A stretch of DNA of 64,000 nt from Olsenella_L kribbiana (GTDB lineage: Bacteria > Actinomycetota > Coriobacteriia > Coriobacteriales > Atopobiaceae), in NCBI RefSeq assembly GCF_036408795.1, contig NZ_JAZGJP010000001.1, positions 124,001 through 188,000 on the forward strand. Direction: 5' to 3'. The notes beneath the pieces were generated by a model. The model saw only the letters and a program-made list of their open reading frames with translations. It was not told where the DNA came from and made no database searches. Position numbers and translations under genes: made by a program. Position 1 is the stretch's first letter, and each line of letters starts with the position of its first letter. This document shows positions 23,919 through 32,068 of this stretch, one piece after another.

Positions 23919-25547
23919 ATGCCGGAAGAAGAGCGCGATATCTACGATTCCAGCGTGCCGGTACCCGAGAGCTATGCGTGGGACAGATCTGGCCTTGCGT
24001 CTGCACGGCTGGCTGGAGTGCTCGATATCGGCTCGCGCATCCTTTCCGTCTTGCTTGTCCTTGCTGCCCTGTGGTCCTTCCTCGCACATTCAGATGCCTT
24101 CTCTGGCATGGGCGCGCTGCTTGCACTTCTGGGTGCTGCCATAATTCTGGGCTGGGGCATCATGCTCTCTACTGCATCTGCACTGCGCCGCCATCTCTGG
24201 AAGCTTGCTCCTGCCTCCCGCCATGACTATGCACTCAAGCTCTACCACGGCGTTTCTGGCAAGAACCCGAAGAAGGCAGCAGAGCTTCTTCTGGGCATGG
24301 CCCGTGCCGATGTGGAAGACGGGAGGATCGGGCAGGCTGCTGCCGCGCTTTCACATGTGGATGCTGCGTTCCTTCAAGGGGACGAGCTCAAGCTCTGCTA
24401 TCTTCTATCCTTTGCTGCAGCAGCTCCTGGTGGTGGAAAGACAGCAGATGACGCCCTTGTGCGCTACCTTGCAGTGCCTGCACAGAGATTCGAAGGCTTC
24501 CCTGATGAAGGCGAAGCCAGGTCCTGGCTTGAGGATGGCGGCACCGAGGCAGCATCGGCAGCTGTCAAGTGCATCCGGAATTCCAAGCATATGCATCCTG
24601 TGGCAATTCTCGCCATCTCTCTCATGCTTTCCCACAGCCTTGCCTTCATCGGCATGCTCTACGGTCTGAACACAGAGGCTGGCTGGAAGCTCCGCTGCGG
24701 CTATGCATCGGCTGCTGGCTTCCTTGCCTCGCTTTCGATCGTTGTCCTCGGCATCCTTCTTGCCCGCGCTGCCGCAAAGGCACCTCTCTACGGCAGAAAC
24801 GGCAAGCCATCGAAGGTGCTGAGGGCATCTCTTGGTGCCTGCGCTGTCATAACCGCTCTGTGCCTTGCCCTCCAGCTGGCAATCGATGGCCCCTTCATGC
24901 ATGACGGGAAAGAGCGGATTCTTGCAGTGGATGTGCCAGACAGCTATACCGGCCAGAACTATGATTTCATTGCCGTCGACTGGCCTGGATACGATCCGGA
25001 CGAGACAACGACTGACTACTGGCGGACGCGTGACCTTTTCTTCATGGAGAAATGGAGCGAGGCCAGTTACTACGACAGCGAGAGGCAGCAGGTGACCATG
25101 CCGGATGCCGATACGTCCCGTGATGATGCAGATGATGCCGATACCTCTTCTGCCAGCGAGGATGCTTCCGGCGCGACTGCGGATATCGGCATGGCGGGCA
25201 CGGGGTATGCCGGCATGGAACAGAGGATGCAGGTGCTCGCCTCCTATCTCGCAGAGCATGCAATCGTACCCAAGACAGGCGTCTTCGAGATGGATGCCGA
25301 CGCAAAGGGCAACCCCTATGCAAGCCTCGGAACTGGCACGGATATCGAGGGGGACAAGTCTGTCACCGTCGAGTACCGCATCCTCTCGAATGGGGAGACG
25401 TCCGATGAACAGGGAAATCTCGTCGAATCGTTCGTGGTCGAGAAATGGTATCCGGAAGATGCAGGCAGAGAAGTCGAGATCGTCGGCTTCTATCTCGTGG
25501 ACGAGAGGACGAATGCAGTGACCGACGAAGAGACGACAAGCTGGTAG
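23919..25547 (+). CDS. Membrane protein of unknown function
   Basis: 542 residues. Two helices near the N terminus (about 28-52 and 60-80), a cytoplasmic section to about 205, then helices near 225-245, 262-282 and 297-317. The C-terminal 220 residues appear extracellular and acidic: YDPDETTTDYWRTRDLFFMEKW, then an Asp/Ser/Ala-rich linker (about 390-425) and a folded-looking end with VEYRILSNG and VVEKWYPED. I do not recognise the family. The low-complexity linker suggests a tethered surface domain. It sits nine bases after the DUF2200 gene and probably shares its transcript. Confidence 0.65.
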   Translation: MPEEERDIYDSSVPVPESYAWDRSGLASARLAGVLDIGSRILSVLLVLAALWSFLAHSDAFSGMGALLALLGAAIILGWGIMLSTASALRRHLWKLAPASRHDYALKLYHGVSGKNPKKAAELLLGMARADVEDGRIGQAAAALSHVDAAFLQGDELKLCYLLSFAAAAPGGGKTADDALVRYLAVPAQRFEGFPDEGEARSWLEDGGTEAASAAVKCIRNSKHMHPVAILAISLMLSHSLAFIGMLYGLNTEAGWKLRCGYASAAGFLASLSIVVLGILLARAAAKAPLYGRNGKPSKVLRASLGACAVITALCLALQLAIDGPFMHDGKERILAVDVPDSYTGQNYDFIAVDWPGYDPDETTTDYWRTRDLFFMEKWSEASYYDSERQQVTMPDADTSRDDADDADTSSASEDASGATADIGMAGTGYAGMEQRMQVLASYLAEHAIVPKTGVFEMDADAKGNPYASLGTGTDIEGDKSVTVEYRILSNGETSDEQGNLVESFVVEKWYPEDAGREVEIVGFYLVDERTNAVTDEETTSW

Positions 25548-25633
25548 ATAGAGCCTCCACGCATCCTGCTGCATGATATGGGGTCTTCATACCGCTTGGC
25601 TATGATGGAGGAAGACGTGGGAAAGGCGGCAGC

Positions 25634-26437
25634 ATGGCACAGTCGAGGCTCATAATCATGCGGCACGGAGAGAGTGCCTGGACGGACCCCTCTGTCAACA
25701 GGTTTGCGGGCTGGGTCGATGTAGCGCTGACTGAGCGCGGACGTGCCCAGGCCAAGGAAGCTGGCGTCCTCATGAAGGAAGCCGGCATAGCACCCGATGC
25801 GGTCTTCACATCGCTTCTGAGCCGCTCCATCGTGAGCGCCGATATCGCGCTAGAAGAGCTCGGCCGTCTCTGGATACCGGTCCTTCGGAGCTGGAGGCTC
25901 AACGAGCGCCACTACGGAGCCTTCCAGGGCCAGACTCGTCCTGCCATGCGTGCGAAGTACGGAGACGAGCTCTTTGCAGCCTATCGCAGGAGCTTCGACG
26001 TGAGGCCTCCTGCGATAGACGAAGATTCCCCTTGGTTCCAGGGTTGCGATCCACGCTATGGAACAGCAGCAGAGGACGGGCTTGGCGGACCCAATCCGGC
26101 AACGATCAGGAGCGAATGCCTGAAGGATGTCATCGCCCGACTCGAGCCGTTCTGGAAGTCCTATGTGACGCCACCTCTGCTCCTGGGACAGACGGTTCTT
26201 GTCGTGACCCATGGCTCGGTTGTCCGCTCTCTCATCAAGGTCATCGAGGGTCTCTCTGACGACGATATCCGCTCCGTCAATGTGCCGACCGGCCAGCCGC
26301 GCGTCTATGAGTTCGAGAGCGGCATCTTCGGCGAGCTCCATCTCAAGGGGCCTGGCCGCTATCTCGATCCAGATGCTGCAAAGAGAGGTGCAGAAGAAGC
26401 TTGCGCTCTTGGCTCTGCACCTGCGGCAACGGAATAG
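25634..26437 (+). CDS. gpmA: 2,3-bisphosphoglycerate-dependent phosphoglycerate mutase
   Basis: 267 residues. Interconverts 2- and 3-phosphoglycerate in glycolysis. The phosphohistidine motif is RHGES (H11). SLLSRSIVSADIALEEL, WRLNERHYGAFQG (typical WxLNERHYG), and the second histidine in VVTHGSVVRSLIKVIEGL identify GpmA rather than a generic phosphatase. The substrate loop and the C-terminal VPTGQPRVYEF are present. The tail runs about 15 residues longer than usual with a low-complexity end. Confidence 0.93.
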   Translation: MAQSRLIIMRHGESAWTDPSVNRFAGWVDVALTERGRAQAKEAGVLMKEAGIAPDAVFTSLLSRSIVSADIALEELGRLWIPVLRSWRLNERHYGAFQGQTRPAMRAKYGDELFAAYRRSFDVRPPAIDEDSPWFQGCDPRYGTAAEDGLGGPNPATIRSECLKDVIARLEPFWKSYVTPPLLLGQTVLVVTHGSVVRSLIKVIEGLSDDDIRSVNVPTGQPRVYEFESGIFGELHLKGPGRYLDPDAAKRGAEEACALGSAPAATE

Positions 26438-26572
26438 CTGTCAGCGGTACTTTGCCTGCATTTCTGGCTTCGGCTCGCAGTGGATGTGTTTCACGATATT
26501 GAGTTGATGCATGCAGGATGTACAAGCATGGGTACCTAAGGAGCAGTCTGCGTAGGCATGAAAGAGCCCCGA

Positions 26573-27259
26573 TTATGAGAGCGCCAGAATCGTATAGGAA
26601 AGAAAGCAGCATGCCGCAAAGATTGCAAGGGCTAATGCAAAGAAGACGTTAGCTGCATTGTGGCTACGGATTTTCCTGCCCTGAAGCCAGATGAACGCAT
26701 GCGCCACAAGCGGGAAGGCAAGCCAGAGGTAGACCATTGCAGCAAGCGCTATGAACACATCGTTGAAGAGCCAGGCTTGGCCACCCACATTGAAGGGCAG
26801 ATACGAGTTGTCCCAGAAAGGATAGTGACCCGTCGCATCAGGCTGGTTCACAAGAAGTCCGATGCCAAGTTCCATGAGCATAGCGAGAAAGACGGCGCAG
26901 ATGAACGAGACGGGGATGGCCTTCTTCCTTGAGCCAGACTTTCTGACAAGCCAATCCTTTGCTGGCTCGAGCGCCAATGTCATGCCCAGTGCCCCGAAGC
27001 CGTAGCACCAGTAGGGATGGAACCAGGGATCGATATAGAGCGCATAGTCTGAGTCGACGATTCCGAAGAGGCTGTTCGTCATCCAGCAGTAGGGGAATTC
27101 AAGCCAGTGTCCGATGAGGCAGCAGGCGCAGAATGAGGTGACAAGTGCCTGCCAGAACCAGCGTTTGCGTGGATGGAAGAAGCAAGCCGAGCCATCAGGC
27201 ATGGAAAGAAGTCCCTGCAGCTTCGACACGTCGAACCTCCTGATTCCGCAATGCAGCAT
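26573..27259 (-). CDS. CmpB-like putative ABC transporter permease (PF06541-type)
   Basis: 228 residues with about five membrane helices. The segment NQPDATGHYPFWDNSYLPF then NVGGQAW resembles the WDYS-LPFN-x-GQ signature of the ABC_trans_CmpB family, and MELGIGLLVN matches the usual helix before it. Despite the family name no transport role is proven, and no ATPase is adjacent. Several cysteines lie in the first two helices (FCACCLIG). Convergent with gpmA. Confidence 0.6.
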   Translation of the reverse strand: MLHCGIRRFDVSKLQGLLSMPDGSACFFHPRKRWFWQALVTSFCACCLIGHWLEFPYCWMTNSLFGIVDSDYALYIDPWFHPYWCYGFGALGMTLALEPAKDWLVRKSGSRKKAIPVSFICAVFLAMLMELGIGLLVNQPDATGHYPFWDNSYLPFNVGGQAWLFNDVFIALAAMVYLWLAFPLVAHAFIWLQGRKIRSHNAANVFFALALAIFAACCFLSYTILALS

Positions 27260-27547
27260 ATACGTCTTGTCTCCTTACCCATTCCTTATAGACACAGTGC
27301 AGGCTCTGGCAAATGGGACAGATTCTGTATGTTTCGCTGAGGATTGGGCTGGAGGTACACCTGCAGCATATATACGCTGGATAACCACCTTTTCGGTGAA
27401 TTGCAGAGAAATGCATTTACATGAATATCAGAGCCGTCTGTCGAAATTTCTGCGTACCCATCTACAAGGTGTACTCAAATAACTGTAAAGACACTGCAAA
27501 CGCAGTGCAGACAGGGGAGTCATTGCTCGGGAGAAAGGTGTTGCGTC
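27260..27547. promoter_or_regulatory. Divergent control region upstream of the iron(III)-type ABC operon
   Basis: 288 bases, clearly more AT-rich than the flanks, between divergent genes. It must hold both promoters. ACTGCAAACGCAGT (27494-27507) is an inverted repeat, 41 bases before the lipoprotein ATG. I find no clear Fur box. Confidence 0.4.
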
Positions 27548-28687
27548 ATGAGGAATCTGACACGCAGGAACTTCTTTGAAGCAGCGGCAGTGGGAGCGGC
27601 AGCGCTTGGCATGGCAGGATGCGGAGGATCGGGATCTGGTTCCAGCTCTTCATCGAGCACAAGCTCCAACAATCTTAACAGGATTGCCAGCCAGGACATG
27701 ATCGATGCCGGCAAGAATGACGGCGAGCTCGTCGTCTACGGCTCCTGCGAGGAGGAATACCTTGCAGCTGTGACGTCCCACTTCGAGGAGCTCTTCGGCA
27801 TCAAGACGAGCTACCAGCGCCTCTCCACGGGCGAAGTCGAGGCAAAGATCGAGGAAGAGAACGGCAATCCTTCCGCCGATGTCTGGTTCGGCGGAACGAC
27901 AGATCCCTACAATGTGGCATCGGGCAAGGGCCTGCTCGAGGTCTACAAGGCCAACAACGCCAGCCATCTCATCGATGACAAGTTCAAGAGCACGAACGAT
28001 GACTGGTACGGCATCTACAAGGGCATCCTTGGCTTCATGTACAACAAGGACGAGCTTGACCGCCTGAAGCTCGATCCTCCCCAGGACTATCCCGATCTCA
28101 TCGATTCGAAGTATCAGGGGCTGATCTGGTCCTCGAACTACAATACGTCCGGCACAGCAAAGCTCATCATCAACACGGTCATCCAGAAGTATGGCCACGA
28201 TGATGGCATCCAGTACCTTGTGAACCTCGACAAAAATATCGCGCAGTACACGAAATCGGGCTCCGGTCCTTCAAAGTCCATCGGCATCGGCGAGTGCACG
28301 ATCGGCCTCGGCATGCTGCACGACGGCATCTACCAGATCGTCGACCAGGGCTACGACAACGTTGGCCTTGTCATCCCGAGCTCCGGCGCATCCTATGAGG
28401 TAGGCGCCACAGCCATCTTCAAGGGCTGCAAGCATGAGGATGCCGCAAAGCTCTGGGTCGAGTATGCGCTCTCTCCTGAGTGCGTGAACCTCGGCCAGGA
28501 GAACGGCTCCTACCAGTTCCTTGTCATCGACGACGCGACGCAGCCGGAGATCGCGACCGAGTATGGCCTCGATCCAGACAACGTCATGGATTACGACTTC
28601 GAGGATGCCAAGGAGCACACCGAGCAGTATGTCGCTGATGTCATGAATGCCCTCGGCGGCGGCGATGACCGCTTCAAGACCGAGTAG
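27548..28687 (+). CDS. ABC transporter substrate-binding lipoprotein, iron(III)-type
   Basis: 379 residues. The N terminus reads LTRRNFFEAAAVGAAALG then MAGC, a twin-arginine signal with a lipobox, so it is exported folded and lipid-anchored. A Ser/Gly linker follows (SGSGSSSSSSTSS). The body is a periplasmic-binding type II fold: GELVVYGSCEEEYL, NPSADVWFGGTTDPYN, GLIWSSNYNTSGTAKLI and ALSPECVNL resemble the AfuA/FbpA and aminoethylphosphonate group. Its substrate is uncertain between ferric iron and an organic anion. It is the first gene of a three-gene importer operon. Confidence 0.85.
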   Translation: MRNLTRRNFFEAAAVGAAALGMAGCGGSGSGSSSSSSTSSNNLNRIASQDMIDAGKNDGELVVYGSCEEEYLAAVTSHFEELFGIKTSYQRLSTGEVEAKIEEENGNPSADVWFGGTTDPYNVASGKGLLEVYKANNASHLIDDKFKSTNDDWYGIYKGILGFMYNKDELDRLKLDPPQDYPDLIDSKYQGLIWSSNYNTSGTAKLIINTVIQKYGHDDGIQYLVNLDKNIAQYTKSGSGPSKSIGIGECTIGLGMLHDGIYQIVDQGYDNVGLVIPSSGASYEVGATAIFKGCKHEDAAKLWVEYALSPECVNLGQENGSYQFLVIDDATQPEIATEYGLDPDNVMDYDFEDAKEHTEQYVADVMNALGGGDDRFKTE

Positions 28688-28725
28688 ACGCAGCGTACAA
28701 AGCTGCTGTGGCGGCAATTCCTGAG

Positions 28726-28765
28726 AGGGGCCGGCGCAGAGGTTCGCCTCGAGGCGCCGGCCCCT
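28726..28765 (+). terminator. Hairpin between binding-protein and permease genes
   Basis: AGGGGCCGGCGC pairs perfectly with GCGCCGGCCCCT, 16-base loop, 38 bases after the lipoprotein stop. No T run follows. In ABC operons such a stem usually protects or partly terminates the transcript so that binding protein exceeds permease. Confidence 0.65.
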
Positions 28766-28839
28766 TCCTGCAGCAGGAAAGGCCGCCTGCAGTATGACTG
28801 CATCGGCCTTTCTGTTTATCGTCCCTGAGGGAGACGTCT

Positions 28840-30552
28840 ATGGCAAAAAATCAAGGCACCGCGCTCGACCGCAAGAAGCTCATGGCCGACCCCATCATGG
28901 TGACGACTATCATCGTGCTCATTGCGTTCCTGACGCTCTTCATCCTCTATCCGCTTGCAATCCTTCTGGTCGATTCTGTTATCACCGACCAGGGCATCTC
29001 GCTTTCCGTCTTCCAGCGCGTACTCGCTATGCCTTCCTTCGAGACGGCCATCACGAACACATTGAAGGTCGGATTCCTCGTCTCGATCGTATCTTCGCTC
29101 GTCGGCTTGCTCTTTGCCTACGTTGAGGTCTACGTCGAGCTGAAGAGCAAGTTCATGGCAAGGATCTTCAATGTTGTATCGATCCTGCCTGTCGTCTCTC
29201 CGCCCTTCGTGCTCTCGCTCTCGATGATCTTGCTCTTCGGCAAGTCGGGCATCATCACGCGCGGGCTTCTGGGCATTCCGGACAACAACGTCTATGGCTA
29301 CTGGGGCATCTTCGTCGTGCAGACGCTCACGTTCTTCCCGGTCTGCTACATGATGCTCAAGGGCCTGCTCAAGAACATCGACCCCTCCCTCGAGGAGGCT
29401 GCCCGTGACATGGGCGCCTCGCGGTGGAAGGTCTTCACAAGCGTCACGCTGCCGCTCATCCTTCCGGGCCTCGGCAATGCCTTCCTTGTCACCTTCATCG
29501 AATCCATCGCTGACTTCGCGAACCCCATGATCATCGGCGGATCGTATGACACGCTGGCAACGACCATCTACCTGCAGATCACGGGAGCCTACGATAAGCA
29601 GGGTGCCTCTGCCATGGCAGTCGTGCTCCTCTGCATCACGCTTATCATGTTCATCGTGCAGAAGTATGTGCTCGAAGCGAAAAGCACCTCGACGCTCACC
29701 GGCAAGGCATCGCGCGGCCGCATGCTCATTACCGACAACTCGGTTCGCATCCCACTTTCCATCTTCTGCGGCATTGTCGCTGTCTTCGTCATGGTCATGT
29801 ATGCCTGCGTCCCGCTCGGCGCGCTCTTCAAGACCTGGGGCCGCGACTACTCGCTGACGCTCAAGTGGTTCACGCTCGTGTTCACGCGCTACCATGGCCT
29901 CGAGGCGTTCAGGGATTCCTTCCTGCTGTCGCTCATTGCAAGCCCGATCACAGCCCTGCTCTCCATGATCATCTCCTATCTGGTCGTGAAGAGGGACTTC
30001 CATGGAAAGGGCTTCATCGAGTCTGTCTCCATGCTTGCCATGGCAGTTCCTGGCACCGTCCTCGGCGTCGGCTATATCCGCGGCTTCTCTGGCGGCATCT
30101 TCCATACCGGCGTCATGCAGTGGTTCTACGGCTCTGCTGCCATCCTGGTCGTCGTCTTCATTGTGAGGTCGCTTCCGACCGGCACGCGTTCGGGCATCTC
30201 GGCCCTGCGCCAGATCGACAAGTCCATCGAGGAGTCGGCATACGACATGGGAGCGAACAGCTTCCAGGTATTCATGACGGTCACGCTGCCCCTTATCAAG
30301 GATTCGTTCCTGAGTGGCCTTGTGACGACGTTCGTGCGCTCCATCACGGCAATCAGCGCCGTCATCCTGCTCGTGACGCCGCAGTTCTTCCTCATCACGG
30401 TGCAGATCAACGAGTTCGCCGGCAAGGGCGAGTACGGCACAGCCTGCGCCTTCTCCACCATCCTCATCCTTATCACCTATGGCGCGGTCCTTTTGATGAA
30501 TGCCTTCATCAAGCGCTTCGGCACCAGCGCCAAGACTTCCAAGGAGGCCTGA
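28840..30552 (+). CDS. Fused two-domain ABC transporter permease, iron(III)-type
   Basis: 570 residues with about twelve membrane helices, two binding-protein-dependent permease domains in one chain (about 1-285 and 300-565), as in FbpB/AfuB. Each half carries its cytoplasmic EAA loop: EEAARDMGASRWKVFTSV and EESAYDMGANSFQVFMTV, both followed by TLPLI. A single polypeptide therefore forms the whole membrane channel. It begins after GAGGGAGA and ends three bases before the ATPase start. Confidence 0.9.
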   Translation: MAKNQGTALDRKKLMADPIMVTTIIVLIAFLTLFILYPLAILLVDSVITDQGISLSVFQRVLAMPSFETAITNTLKVGFLVSIVSSLVGLLFAYVEVYVELKSKFMARIFNVVSILPVVSPPFVLSLSMILLFGKSGIITRGLLGIPDNNVYGYWGIFVVQTLTFFPVCYMMLKGLLKNIDPSLEEAARDMGASRWKVFTSVTLPLILPGLGNAFLVTFIESIADFANPMIIGGSYDTLATTIYLQITGAYDKQGASAMAVVLLCITLIMFIVQKYVLEAKSTSTLTGKASRGRMLITDNSVRIPLSIFCGIVAVFVMVMYACVPLGALFKTWGRDYSLTLKWFTLVFTRYHGLEAFRDSFLLSLIASPITALLSMIISYLVVKRDFHGKGFIESVSMLAMAVPGTVLGVGYIRGFSGGIFHTGVMQWFYGSAAILVVVFIVRSLPTGTRSGISALRQIDKSIEESAYDMGANSFQVFMTVTLPLIKDSFLSGLVTTFVRSITAISAVILLVTPQFFLITVQINEFAGKGEYGTACAFSTILILITYGAVLLMNAFIKRFGTSAKTSKEA

Positions 30553-30555
30553 TCC

Positions 30556-31650
30556 ATGGGAAAGCAGAAGAAGGGCGTGCGTCTCGAGCACCTCTCCAAG
30601 ATCTACAAGGACCCGAAGACCGGCAAGGATTTCTATGCCGTACATGATGCGAACATCACGATAGAGCCGGGAGAGTTCGTGACCCTGCTTGGACCGTCTG
30701 GCTGCGGCAAGACGACCATCCTGCGCATGATTGCAGGCTTCGAGAGCCCTGATGAGGGACAGGTCTATCTGGGAGACGAAGCCATCAACGAGCTCACGCC
30801 AAACAAGCGCGATACTGCCATGGTCTTCCAGAGCTATGCCCTCCTGCCTCACTACAACATCTTCGACAACGTGGCCTATGGATTGAAGCTCCGCAAGTTC
30901 GACAAGGAGACCATAAGGCAGAAGGTCACGAACATCTTGAAGCTCGTCGGCCTCGAGGGCATGGAAGACCGCATGACGAACCAGCTCTCAGGCGGCCAGC
31001 AGCAGCGTGTCGCCCTTGCCCGTGCCCTTGTCATCGAGCCGGGCGTGCTTCTCTTCGATGAGCCGCTCTCGAATCTCGATGCAAAGCTCCGTGTCGATAT
31101 GCGTACCGAGATCCGCCGCATCCAGCAGGAGGCCGGCATCACGGCCATATATGTCACGCATGACCAGAGCGAAGCCATGGCAATAAGCGACCGCATCATC
31201 GTAATGAAGAAGGGCCTGGTCGACCAGATTGCAGACCCCAAGACTATCTACTACCGTCCGAAGGACGAGTTCGTGGCAGACTTCATCGGCGAGGCGAACT
31301 TCCTGCGTGGCACGCTCGTATCCAAGACAGGCGATACCGGCATTGCAAAGATCGAGAATAGTGAGATTCCTGTTGACGGCGTCGAGGATATGGCGCCGGG
31401 ATCGAACATCACGCTCGTCCTGCGTCCCGAAGCGGCTCACATCGCCGACGAAGGACAGCTTCCCTGCAAGGTCGTGCTGTCCCGCTTCATGGGCAACTAC
31501 CAGAACTACCATGTCGAATGCGGCAGCCACCTGATCAAGGTGACGGAATTCAATCCCAAGAACAAGCATGAGTACCATGTGGGGGATAGCGCTTTCGTCC
31601 AGTTCACTAAAGACGACCTGCATGCGCTGGCGGGAGAGCCCAAGGACTGA
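30556..31650 (+). CDS. ABC transporter ATP-binding protein, iron(III)/polyamine type
   Basis: 364 residues. Walker A GPSGCGKTT, Q-loop in MVFQSYALLPHYN, signature LSGGQQQRV, Walker B VLLFDEPLSNLDAKLR and H-loop VTHDQSEA are intact. The C-terminal 120 residues are a TOBE-type regulatory domain (FIGEANFLRGTL onward). Subfamily features (SYALLPHYNIFDNVAYGL) place it with FbpC/PotA ATPases. It energises the fused permease immediately upstream. Confidence 0.92.
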   Translation: MGKQKKGVRLEHLSKIYKDPKTGKDFYAVHDANITIEPGEFVTLLGPSGCGKTTILRMIAGFESPDEGQVYLGDEAINELTPNKRDTAMVFQSYALLPHYNIFDNVAYGLKLRKFDKETIRQKVTNILKLVGLEGMEDRMTNQLSGGQQQRVALARALVIEPGVLLFDEPLSNLDAKLRVDMRTEIRRIQQEAGITAIYVTHDQSEAMAISDRIIVMKKGLVDQIADPKTIYYRPKDEFVADFIGEANFLRGTLVSKTGDTGIAKIENSEIPVDGVEDMAPGSNITLVLRPEAAHIADEGQLPCKVVLSRFMGNYQNYHVECGSHLIKVTEFNPKNKHEYHVGDSAFVQFTKDDLHALAGEPKD

Positions 31651-31701
31651 ACCTGAAGACCCTCTTTCGCACACGCTCGGCAGGCAGCTGTGCAACGGGC
31701 T

Positions 31702-31739
31702 GCAGAATCCCCCGGTCCCAGGTGGCCGGGGGATTCTGC
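31702..31739 (+). terminator. Terminator after the iron(III)-type ABC operon
   Basis: GCAGAATCCCCCGG pairs perfectly over 14 bases with CCGGGGGATTCTGC (loop of ten). It is 51 bases past the ATPase stop. The following sequence is TGTATATG, without a long T run. Confidence 0.75.
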
Positions 31740-32068
31740 TGTATATGCCTATCCTGAGGGCTGCGTATGAGCATCTCCAGACAAAGCGGCAGAAGCATCG
31801 GCTCTGCTTCTTGAACCAAGCAGGAACATGTAGACCTGCAGCAAGCATCTTGGGGCCGTCTTCCCGGATGCGTTTCCGCTTCTCTTCTCCTTTGTTACAG
31901 ATGCCCCTTCGCTCGTTCTCTGGTACCTCGATTTTGATACAACAGACTCATCGAAGCGGAACTCCTGTTCATGCGCATGCCGCTGGAATGTCTCTGCAGG
32001 GACCTGCCATGAAAGCCTGCATGCAGGCTTGCCGCAGATGCTGCTGCCTTCAAGAGAGGACGCCTGAT
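31740..32068. promoter_or_regulatory. Upstream region of the serine dehydratase gene
   Basis: 329 bases without a supported gene, more AT-rich than the flanks. It holds a perfect 18-base palindrome (AAGCCTGCATGCAGGCTT, 32013-32030) ending 38 bases before the start codon, a candidate operator. The open frame continuing into the gene from upstream has no start signal or family sequence. Confidence 0.45.

Noticed and set aside
27260..27547. Fur box controlling the iron(III)-type ABC operon
   Set aside because: No 19-base AT-rich Fur-like palindrome was found; substrate is also uncertain.
28816..30852. 678-codon open frame opposite the fused permease
   Set aside because: Composition is an excess of Asp, Glu, Arg and His mirrored from membrane helices; the permease motifs on the plus strand are clear.
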